Origin: an uncultured Negativicutes bacterium
GTDB taxonomy: Bacteria > Bacillota > Negativicutes > Acidaminococcales > Acidaminococcaceae
Assembly (NCBI GenBank): GCA_937926555.1
Contig: CALAZX010000277.1
Coordinates: forward strand, 1 to 13,717
Direction: 5' to 3'
DNA length: 13,717 bases
Positions 1 through 5,365 of the stretch are shown piece after piece (position 1 is the first letter of the stretch; every line of letters starts with the position of its first letter). Below the pieces are notes generated by a model. That model was not told the DNA's origin. It was given only the letters and a program-made list of their open reading frames with translations, and ran no database searches. A program made the translations under genes and the position numbers.

Positions 1-21
1 AGTTCAAGGAGTGAAGCAACC

Positions 22-747
22 GTGTGGGCAGGCAAGAAAATCCTGGCGGGAATCGCAGCGGCTGTGGTGTTCAGTCTGATGGCCACCCCGGCCCTGGCCG
101 CGAAGAAAAACGTATTCAACTGCAAGAAAGAAGTGAAAGAGATCACCCGTGAGCTGGACCAGGCTTACGGCATCTGTCCCGGCATGACGGCGGAGGAAGT
201 GGAGAAGATCTTCGCCGGCAACGCCGACTGGCAGATCGAGAAGGGGGAGAACCGGCTGATCCTGACCCGTGTGTTCCCCGAGGGGGTGACCCTGCAGGAG
301 CGCATCTCCATGCCTCTGTGGAGCGGCGCCGTGCGGCGGATGGAGATCGCCTTCATGACCGACTCCAAGGAGATGGCGGACAAGCTCTACGAGGACTCCC
401 GGGTGAGCCTCAACAAAGCCTACGGCGACCTGACCGACGGCAAGGAGGAGCGGAACACCGTACAGGAGAAGGAGCAGACCAAGTACATCTTCGCCCATAC
501 CAACTGGGAGAAGGACAACCAGCACCTGCGGGTGACCTGGTCCTACCGGAACCCGGAGCTGGTGAAGGACAGCAGCGGCAACGTCTACAAGACCTACTAT
601 GTGGAGTTCGAGCGCTGGCCCCTGGACTTCCTGAAGATGATGGATGAGCGGGTGATGAAGGAGGAGGCCCTGAAGGCCGCCATCCAGAACGGCGAAGTGA
701 ATCCGAAAGACCTGAAGAAAAAGAACAAGAAGAGCCGCCGGAAGTGA
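22..747 (+). CDS. Exported protein of unknown function, 241 aa
   Basis: I do not recognise the family. The start is GTG at 22, preceded by AAGGAG at 6-11 with about 10 nt spacing. The N-terminus is a classical Sec signal peptide: basic residues (K5, K6), a hydrophobic core at about 8-20, and an ALA site at 24-26, predicting cleavage after A26. The mature part is hydrophilic and soluble-looking. Residues around 50-110 (CPGMTAEEVEKIF onward) resemble the repeats of small bacterial envelope proteins, but that is only an impression. The C-terminus is strongly basic (KDLKKKNKKSRRK), which could bind nucleic acid, anionic lipid or cell-wall polymer. No lipobox or transmembrane helix follows the signal peptide. 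A strong terminator sits directly downstream, so it is not co-transcribed with the pilin operon. Its reality as a gene is well supported by signal peptide, ribosome site and codon use; its function is unknown. Confidence 0.85.
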   Translation: MWAGKKILAGIAAAVVFSLMATPALAAKKNVFNCKKEVKEITRELDQAYGICPGMTAEEVEKIFAGNADWQIEKGENRLILTRVFPEGVTLQERISMPLWSGAVRRMEIAFMTDSKEMADKLYEDSRVSLNKAYGDLTDGKEERNTVQEKEQTKYIFAHTNWEKDNQHLRVTWSYRNPELVKDSSGNVYKTYYVEFERWPLDFLKMMDERVMKEEALKAAIQNGEVNPKDLKKKNKKSRRK

Positions 748-762
748 TCCGGAAGGCTGTGA

Positions 763-797
763 AAAGAGCCCTGTGCCCTGGTGGCACGGGGCTTTTT
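763..797 (+). terminator. Rho-independent terminator after the 22-747 gene
   Basis: An 11-bp stem (767-777 with 783-793, one G-U pair) closes a 5-nt loop. An A-run at 762-765 faces the T-run at 793-797. It lies 15 nt after the stop codon and should stop transcription before the pilin-operon control region. The A-run could make it work weakly on the opposite strand too. Confidence 0.9.
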
Positions 798-840
798 CTG
801 TGGAAAACCGCGGGTCCGGGCGGTGGAAATCATCCAAGTA

Positions 841-935
841 TGTCTGAACGGTATTACGGGGGAAAACAGCCGCAAAGCCAGTCATAGAGCGGTTTAAAGG
901 GGGTTTAAAAGGGGGAATCGTATACCGTTCAGACA
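841..935. repeat. Perfect 14-bp inverted repeat with 67-bp spacer
   Basis: TGTCTGAACGGTAT at 841-854 is the exact reverse complement of 922-935. A third copy with one mismatch, TGTCTCAACGGTA, is at 995-1007 in the forward orientation, and the core CCGTTCAG recurs at 966-973 in reverse. Read as DNA, this looks like a set of regulator-binding sites. An invertible-segment reading is possible but the 67-bp interior is short for one. Confidence 0.75.
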
Positions 936-940
936 AAGAT

Positions 941-1030
941 TGTGAACAGAATGTGAACTGACTGCCCGTTCAGCGGGAGGATTTCCGAAGTCCATGTCTC
1001 AACGGTAGAATCTGTGAACCGGAATTCACA
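941..1030. promoter_or_regulatory. Cluster of TGTGAAC half-sites and an 18-bp dyad
   Basis: TGTGAAC occurs at 941-947, 952-958 and 1013-1019. The first two are exactly 11 bp apart, one helical turn. The third forms a dyad with TTCACA (TGTGAA 1013-1018, 6-bp spacer, TTCACA 1025-1030). The half-site resembles a CRP/FNR-family half-site, but the spacing (8 bp between TGTGA and TCACA) is not the canonical CRP spacing of 6, so no regulator is named. Confidence 0.45.
983..1011 (+). promoter_or_regulatory. Weak candidate promoter for the pilin operon
   Basis: TAGAAT at 1006-1011 is a fair -10 box and lies 17 bp after TTCCGA (983-988), a poor -35 box with three matches. The -10 box overlaps the third copy of the CTGAACGG-type repeat, so a protein bound there would control initiation. 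A poor -35 would fit an activator-dependent promoter. This is a guess by inspection. Confidence 0.3.
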
Positions 1031-1104
1031 ATTGGCGGCCGGAAGTGATTTCAACTTCCTCCGGTATCTGAGAGAATGGAGCCAGGAAAGGAGGGATCAA
1101 TCGA

Positions 1105-2307
1105 TTGCATCTGTATCGATGGCGGAGCTATGACAGTGAAGGCCGCCGCTACCGGGGCGAGTACTATGCGGAAAGCCCGGACCGGGTGGCGGAGTTCCTG
1201 CAGGAAAAAAACCAGTCCGTTATTGATATCCGGAAAGTGGAACCGTTTTCGCTGAAAAGACTGTGGCGCGGAACGGAGGAGAGGATGAACGGCAGGAAGA
1301 AGGCGGGTTTCTTCCGGCAGCTGTACGTTCTCCTGGACGCCGGCATCCCCCTGATCCGGTGTCTGGGGCTACTGGAACGTAATGCGGGAAAGGGATTGCG
1401 AGATCTCTCCCGTCAGCTGCAGGAGGACCTGCGGCGCGGGTTCTCATTCACCGCGGCCATGGAGAGACAGGTGCGTGTCTTCTCCCCGATGGCTGTGGCG
1501 CTGGTGAGGGCCGGCGAGGAGGCGGGACAGCTTCCGGCAGTGGTGAAAGCCCTGGCCGACTATTACAGGCAGCAGGACCAGTTGATGAAATTTGTGCGCG
1601 GTATCTGTGTGTATCCTGCTTTCCTGCTGGTGGTGGCCAGCGTGGTCTTTCTGTTTTTCTGCCTCAAGCTGCTGCCTCTCTTCCTGGACCTTTATATCTC
1701 CTTCGGGCTGGAGAAGACAACCCCCGTCTACCAGCTCAATGCGGTCTCGTCGTTTGTGGGTGAATACAAAGTTCCACTGTTCTGTTCTCTGGCCATCCTG
1801 GCGCGCGCCGGATGGCAGTGCCGGAAATTCTTCCGGCGGCAGCTCTTCCGTTTTCCGAAACTGGGGCAGCTGCGCCGGGATTTTTTGGAGGTACGGTTCC
1901 TGAAAGTCCTCTCGCTGCTCCTGGGAAGCGGCATCCCGCTGACGGACAGTATCCGCATGGCCGCGGTGGCCATCGGGGACAAAGTCTGGCAGCGGCGTGC
2001 CGGTGAGTTCTCCCTCCGGGCGCTGCAGGGCGCGGGCATCTACATAGCGGCAAAAGAGACCCCTTTGCTTTTCAGCGGCATGACACTGGAATTCATCGCA
2101 GTGGGAGAGAGCACCGGCTCTCTTCCGGAGATGCTGGCGGAAGCCGGCAAACTGCTGGAAGAGGAGTTCCTGGATACGGTGAAGAACCTGAAGAAAATCC
2201 TGGAACCGGTGATGATTCTCGTGGTGGCCGTGCTTGTGTTCGGCACCATCGGGGTCATGATCTCCCCTCTATTATCGCTCCTGGCGAACCTGCCGGGATT
2301 TGGATGA
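1105..2307 (+). CDS. Type II secretion / type IV pilus inner-membrane platform protein (GspF/PilC/ComGB family), 400 aa
   Basis: A polytopic membrane protein that couples the assembly ATPase to filament growth in type II secretion, type IV pilus and competence pseudopilus machines. Length and layout are typical: a short N-terminal region, then two T2SF domains at about 66-190 and 262-389. Each domain begins with a matching motif, FFRQLYVLLDAGIPL (69-83) and FLKVLSLLLGSGIPL (265-279), and continues with the family's glycine-rich signature, VRAGEEAGQLP (134-144) and VGESTGSLP (333-341). Membrane segments are visible at about 168-193, 222-236 (weak) and 366-390. Translation starts at TTG 1105, chosen because AAGGAGG at 1088-1094 precedes it at 10 nt and no ATG fits. 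It heads a six-gene pilin operon; the next start is 15 nt after its stop. Oddly, no GspE/PilB/ComGA ATPase gene precedes it. Confidence 0.92.
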   Translation: MHLYRWRSYDSEGRRYRGEYYAESPDRVAEFLQEKNQSVIDIRKVEPFSLKRLWRGTEERMNGRKKAGFFRQLYVLLDAGIPLIRCLGLLERNAGKGLRDLSRQLQEDLRRGFSFTAAMERQVRVFSPMAVALVRAGEEAGQLPAVVKALADYYRQQDQLMKFVRGICVYPAFLLVVASVVFLFFCLKLLPLFLDLYISFGLEKTTPVYQLNAVSSFVGEYKVPLFCSLAILARAGWQCRKFFRRQLFRFPKLGQLRRDFLEVRFLKVLSLLLGSGIPLTDSIRMAAVAIGDKVWQRRAGEFSLRALQGAGIYIAAKETPLLFSGMTLEFIAVGESTGSLPEMLAEAGKLLEEEFLDTVKNLKKILEPVMILVVAVLVFGTIGVMISPLLSLLANLPGFG

Positions 2308-2322
2308 ACGGAGGTGATAGTG

Positions 2323-2730
2323 ATGCAGACCATACAGAAAGCCATGGGAAAAAGAAGGAAGCGCGGCGGCGGTTTCACCCTCATCGAGGTAATCGCCGTG
2401 ACAGTGATTCTCGGCGTGCTGGCCTCTTTCCTCCTGCCCTCCGTGACGGGGGTGGGCGAGAAGGCCCGCGACGCCAAGCTGAAGAACGACCTGGTCATGG
2501 TGGACCAGGCAATCGAGCTCTACCGGCTGGAGCAGGGGAAAATCCCCACGCAGCTGGACGAGCTTGTCCCCGACTATGTGGCTCCCAACAAAGGGTTCAA
2601 GGACACTGCACAGGAGGAGTTCCAGTACACTGCGACTGAGACATCCTATACGCTGAGCGGGCAGAACACCAAGGGAGAGACGGTGCTCTCCGACGGAAGC
2701 GCCGGCAGTGCGGCCGGTGAGGAAAGCTAA
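2323..2730 (+). CDS. GspG/ComGC-type prepilin, probable major subunit, 135 aa
   Basis: A type IV-like prepilin, exported and cleaved by prepilin peptidase, then assembled into a filament through its hydrophobic N-terminal helix. A basic leader (KRRKRGG) precedes the canonical cleavage motif G17|FTLIEV, with the conserved Glu at mature position 5 (E22) and a hydrophobic helix to about residue 41. The following segment, with AKLKNDLVMVDQAIELYRLEQGKIPT, matches the alpha1-C and N-terminal domain pattern of GspG/ComGC proteins. The C-terminus is Gly/Ser/Ala-rich. ATG 2323 is preferred over in-frame GTG 2314 and 2320 because GGAGG at 2310-2314 lies 8 nt upstream of it. It is the best-conserved pilin of the operon, hence the likely major subunit; that rank is inference. 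Confidence 0.92.
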   Translation: MQTIQKAMGKRRKRGGGFTLIEVIAVTVILGVLASFLLPSVTGVGEKARDAKLKNDLVMVDQAIELYRLEQGKIPTQLDELVPDYVAPNKGFKDTAQEEFQYTATETSYTLSGQNTKGETVLSDGSAGSAAGEES

Positions 2731-3184
2731 GGGGTCTGTTTTGCCGGAGGTGCTCCTGTGCGCTGCCCTGCTGGTTACTGTGGCGGTAGCGGCGGGCAGA
2801 GCCTGCCAAATGTACGGAACCTATCTGGCACGGCTCCAGATGGACCTGGCGGCACAACTTGTGGTGCTGGACCTGCGGCGGCTGCGCGAGGAAACGATTG
2901 TCTCCGGGCGGTTGATCAGTCCGTATATGGCGACGCTGGACGATTCCACCGGATACATGTTTATCGAGCAGTCAAAGACCACCCGGATCTGCCGGCTCAA
3001 TGAGCTGGTGGGACCGGAAATCAGAATGCATGCGCCGGGGAGGGACGTCGTCTGTTTCTACGGAACGGGAAGCCCGAGCGTAGCGCTGAAGTTCCATATC
3101 CGGCACAGAAAATATCCGGACATGAGAGTCCGGATCATTCTGGAACCGGTGTCCGGGCGGATCATCGCGAGGCCGTCGTGGTGA
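2708..3184 (+). CDS. Minor prepilin-like protein (ComGD-position), 158 aa
   Basis: A pilin-like protein with a short basic leader (RPVRKAK) and cleavage motif G9|SVLPEVLL, which keeps Glu at mature position 5 (E14). A hydrophobic helix follows to about residue 30. The remainder has the mixed beta-rich character of a minor pseudopilin globular domain and no enzyme motif. GTG 2708 overlaps the preceding gene by 23 nt and has a weak GGAAG site at 2695-2699; GTG 2717 (155 aa) is the alternative but has no ribosome site. The overlap implies translational coupling. Gene order puts it where comGD lies in Gram-positive comG operons. The pilin-like identity is reasonably sure; the exact role (initiation or tip complex) is inference. 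Confidence 0.8.
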   Translation: MRPVRKAKGSVLPEVLLCAALLVTVAVAAGRACQMYGTYLARLQMDLAAQLVVLDLRRLREETIVSGRLISPYMATLDDSTGYMFIEQSKTTRICRLNELVGPEIRMHAPGRDVVCFYGTGSPSVALKFHIRHRKYPDMRVRIILEPVSGRIIARPSW

Positions 3185-3495
3185 GAAAGGGCGGCCGGAA
3201 CGGATATATGGCGCTTCCCCTGCTGGCGGCAGGAGTCATCCTGCTGCTGGCCATGACGGCGGTGCTCTCCACCTTCAATCTCAACCTGCAGGCACTGCGG
3301 CGGCATCGGGAGATTGTCCGTATCCACGGTGTCCTGGAGGAGGTGGCGGGAGGAGCTGCCCGTCCGGAGGATTGCGGCGTATCGGTCCGCATCCGGCGGG
3401 AGGGCAGTCTGGAGATAGTGTATTACGGATTGAGCGGACAGGAGGGAGAAGGCGCGAACCGGATCGAGTTCCGCCCGGCGGTTGAGGATGAGTAG
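3181..3495 (+). CDS. Small pilin-like membrane protein (ComGE-position), 104 aa
   Basis: A short protein with a basic N-terminus (RKGGRNG), then YMALPLLAAGVILLLAMTAV, a single hydrophobic helix placed like a pilin N-terminus directly after a glycine. The residue at mature position 5 would be proline, not the usual glutamate, so cleavage and assembly may differ from the other subunits. GspK and PilX-like pseudopilins also lack Glu5. GTG 3181 overlaps the upstream TGA as GTGA, a 4-nt overlap typical of coupled genes, with GAGG at 3169-3172 at 8 nt; GTG 3178 is one codon earlier. The soluble part of about 70 residues shows no known domain. I assign it to the pilus machine from context and N-terminal form. 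Confidence 0.7.
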   Translation: MRKGGRNGYMALPLLAAGVILLLAMTAVLSTFNLNLQALRRHREIVRIHGVLEEVAGGAARPEDCGVSVRIRREGSLEIVYYGLSGQEGEGANRIEFRPAVEDE

Positions 3496-4024
3496 AGGAA
3501 TCTCAGAGGCGTGGAAAGAAAAAAGAGGCTCTTTGTTGATTGAAATGAATCTGTATATCTTCTTCATCCTTATGCTGGGCGGCATCATCCTGAGCATGCT
3601 GCTCCCTGTGGTGGGGTGCTGCCGCGTCATCCTCGCGGAAGTCTTTCTGCTCCAGGCGGAGCGCTATTCGCTGAACCAGCTCGCTGACGAACTATCCTAT
3701 AACGGCAGAGCTGTAGAGGTGAAAGTGCCCTACTGGGACCGGAGACAACTGGATGTGGAGACGAGGAACGGCTGCCTCAAGCGGAGTTACTACCTGAACA
3801 ACCACAAACTGTACCGCAGGACATCACGTCATGGAGACCATGGCGTGAACCCGTGTTCCCTGGAGCAGATCCGTGTCTCGGACCTGCAGGTGGATATACT
3901 GGGACCGGACAGATTGCGGCTGAGGCTCCGGATGGAGGCGCCCGGCAGCCGGGTGCGGGAGTGTGTCCGCATCGTCCGGCTGCTGAACGGACGTGTGACA
4001 GGAGGCGGTGCAGGTGGAAGCTAG
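3488..4024 (+). CDS. Minor prepilin-like protein (ComGF-position), 178 aa
   Basis: A pilin-like protein with leader EKRG14 followed by SLLIEMNLYIFFILML. Cleavage after G14 would leave Glu at mature position 5 (E19), as required for pilin docking. The hydrophobic helix runs to about residue 37 and contains a CC pair just after it (VVGCCRV). The soluble domain includes basic beta-like stretches such as LRLRLRMEAPG near the C-terminus, a pattern seen in ComGF-like proteins. The start is uncertain: ATG 3488 overlaps the previous gene by 8 nt with GAGG abutting it, and TTG 3482 is another option, so coupling to upstream translation probably matters. Family assignment rests on the N-terminal motif and gene order. 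Confidence 0.78.
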   Translation: MSRGISEAWKEKRGSLLIEMNLYIFFILMLGGIILSMLLPVVGCCRVILAEVFLLQAERYSLNQLADELSYNGRAVEVKVPYWDRRQLDVETRNGCLKRSYYLNNHKLYRRTSRHGDHGVNPCSLEQIRVSDLQVDILGPDRLRLRLRMEAPGSRVRECVRIVRLLNGRVTGGGAGGS

Positions 4025-4964
4025 GGGAAGCAAGGGTTTCATCACGCTCTTCCTGCTGCTGGTCCTGCTCCTCCTGTGCACCGTAGCCGCCGGCACGGGA
4101 AGGATTGTCCAGGGCGAGTGCGGCACTTCCGCCATGGAGATGCGCTGGCGTCAGCTGCACGGCATCGCGGGTTCGCTGATGTGTGCGGCGGTCCGGCTGG
4201 AAGAGACCCGCGGCGGCCTGGAATCTTTCGAGAAAGAAATCGGTGAGCTGCTGCCCGGCAGGTCAGCGGTCACCGCGAAACTTGACATCCGGCGGCACCC
4301 CGCCGGGTTCCACAGTATCTGCGTATCAGTGCATGACCGGGATGGGAATGACATCACCCTGCGAAGAAACAGTGTGGACATCCCCAGGCTGCTCATGCGT
4401 CGGGCACCGCCCGGCGGGAAACCGGAGGACGGTGCTGTGGAGAGAAAAGAGAACGCATCGGAAAGTATGCTATATATGAGCAAAACAGAGGATAATCAAT
4501 CCACAAACAATCTGTTGTATGGCGCGACTGCCCGGGATTTTCCCATGGAGGATCTGGGGATCTGGTTCGGAGCGGTGTCTTTTCTTCGCAGTATCGGATA
4601 CGGGAATGGACTGGAGGGTCGGATGTATCATCTCAAAAAAAGGGAGGGACCACTGATGAGAGGGCGGACCTATGGCCGCGGACTGATTCTTCTGGAAGAG
4701 GACGCCGTCATAAACCGGTTGACTGTCCTGGAAGATGATGTGGTCATCCTGGCCAAGAAAAATCTGCACCTGGGCCGCAAGGTCAGCTTGCGGAAAGCCC
4801 TGGTGATCTGCCGGGGCGAGATAAGTGCTGAGGAAAAAACTGTGCTGCAGGGAGTCCTCATCGCCGATAAACGTGGCGATATAGCCCCTGATTTCGAGTA
4901 CAGGGAGGACAGGAGCGTGATAAAGCCTTTTCACACTGTCATATACAAGACAGTCTACAACTGA
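4014..4964 (+). CDS. Long pilin-like protein ending the operon (ComGG/GspK-position), 316 aa
   Basis: The N-terminus (RGSKG8|FITLFLLLVLLLL) is a pilin-like leader plus hydrophobic helix with Phe rather than Glu at mature position 5, as in GspK/PilX-type subunits that cap a filament. It is far longer than ComGG (about 120 aa) and close to GspK length (about 300), but I see no clear GspK signature. Residues about 40-140 form a globular part. After a hydrophilic linker (about 140-165) the C-terminal half has alternating hydrophobic runs, for example RGLILLEEDAVINRL, VVILAKKNLHL, KALVICRGEI and GVLIADKRGD, suggesting stacked beta-strands or a small beta-solenoid. GTG 4014 is chosen over GTG 4008 because AGGAGG at 4000-4005 gives 8-nt spacing. 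It overlaps the upstream gene by 11 nt. Role as tip subunit or adhesin is inference. Confidence 0.75.
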   Translation: MEARGSKGFITLFLLLVLLLLCTVAAGTGRIVQGECGTSAMEMRWRQLHGIAGSLMCAAVRLEETRGGLESFEKEIGELLPGRSAVTAKLDIRRHPAGFHSICVSVHDRDGNDITLRRNSVDIPRLLMRRAPPGGKPEDGAVERKENASESMLYMSKTEDNQSTNNLLYGATARDFPMEDLGIWFGAVSFLRSIGYGNGLEGRMYHLKKREGPLMRGRTYGRGLILLEEDAVINRLTVLEDDVVILAKKNLHLGRKVSLRKALVICRGEISAEEKTVLQGVLIADKRGDIAPDFEYREDRSVIKPFHTVIYKTVYN

Positions 4965-4993
4965 ATATAGTTTGACCTGTGTATTATCATGAC

Positions 4994-5086
4994 GGCGTCT
5001 CCGGATATCCGGGGACGCCCGTGCAGAACCTCCTGTTTTGGCGGACGGGAGAAACCCGGAATCTGGCGGTCCTCGGGTCTGCACGG
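4994..5086 (+). other. Two abutting RNA stem-loops after the pilin operon
   Basis: The first is an 11-bp stem (4994-5004 with 5009-5019, one G-U) with an ATAT loop. Directly against it, 5019-5027 (CCGTGCAGA) pairs with 5078-5086 (TCTGCACGG), enclosing a smaller CGGG-AGAAA-CCCG hairpin at 5046-5058. No T-run follows, so neither is an ordinary terminator. It may be a structured 3' untranslated region protecting the message, or a small RNA. Confidence 0.45.
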
Positions 5087-5116
5087 ATCTGTATCTATTG
5101 GTTCATATATCATGCG

Positions 5117-5160
5117 GCGGGACTCCGGGAGGCATTGTTTTCCGGGGTCCCGCGTTTTCT
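5117..5160 (+). terminator. Rho-independent terminator of the pilin operon
   Basis: A 12-bp GC-rich stem (5117-5128 with 5142-5153, one T-G pair) has a 13-nt loop and is followed by GTTTTCTT. It is the first hairpin with a T-run downstream of the pilin operon. Confidence 0.75.
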
Positions 5161-5226
5161 TGCGGTTGGATCGGTCCATTCCCGTGGCTCTCAATGGCGG
5201 AGAAAGCCCGGACTCCGGACAAACAA

Positions 5227-5255
5227 AAAAGCGGTCCCTCAAAGGGGCCGCTTTT
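5227..5255. terminator. Bidirectional terminator, mainly for the MFS gene
   Basis: A 12-bp stem (5227-5238 with 5244-5255, one T-G pair) with a TCAAA loop includes AAAA and TTTT in its arms. On the minus strand the hairpin is followed by a T-rich run (complement of 5221-5230), making it a strong stop for the transporter gene; on the plus strand it backs up the terminator at 5117. Confidence 0.85.
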
Positions 5256-5365
5256 CTGCATATGAATGGGGTCATGCGTATTTAAATGGTTTTAATGCCT
5301 GTTCTGAGGACCGGCGGCAGGTGCCGGCCGGTTCCGTTTCCGGAGAGCCGATACGTTTTTTCAGA

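Larger units (their letters stand above)
748..1104. other. Gene-free control region ahead of the pilin operon
   Basis: This 357-bp stretch holds the terminator at 763-797. After it come a perfect 14-bp inverted repeat (841-854 / 922-935), a near-duplicate GGTTTAAA-G-run pair between the arms (about 890-915), three direct copies of TGTGAAC, an 18-bp dyad (1013-1030) and a small hairpin (GGAAGT 1041-1046 with ACTTCC 1054-1059). I see no open reading frame with coding character in it. The repeats suggest regulated transcription of the genes starting at 1105. Confidence 0.7.
4965..5365. other. Gene-free structured region between convergent units
   Basis: This 401-bp stretch separates the end of the pilin operon (+) from the end of the MFS gene (-). 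It holds a GC-rich hairpin (4994-5019), a long-range 9-bp stem (5019-5027 / 5078-5086), a terminator for the + strand (5117-5160) and a two-way terminator (5227-5255). A weaker GC-rich dyad lies at about 5310-5335. I see no gene in it. Confidence 0.7.

Noticed and set aside
4..936. A 310-codon minus-strand frame opposite the first gene
   Set aside because: It spans the terminator and the inverted repeat and is antisense to a gene with signal peptide and ribosome site.
1013..1030. A CRP site upstream of the pilin operon
   Set aside because: The arms TGTGA and TCACA are present but 8 bp apart instead of 6, so it is kept only as an unspecified dyad.
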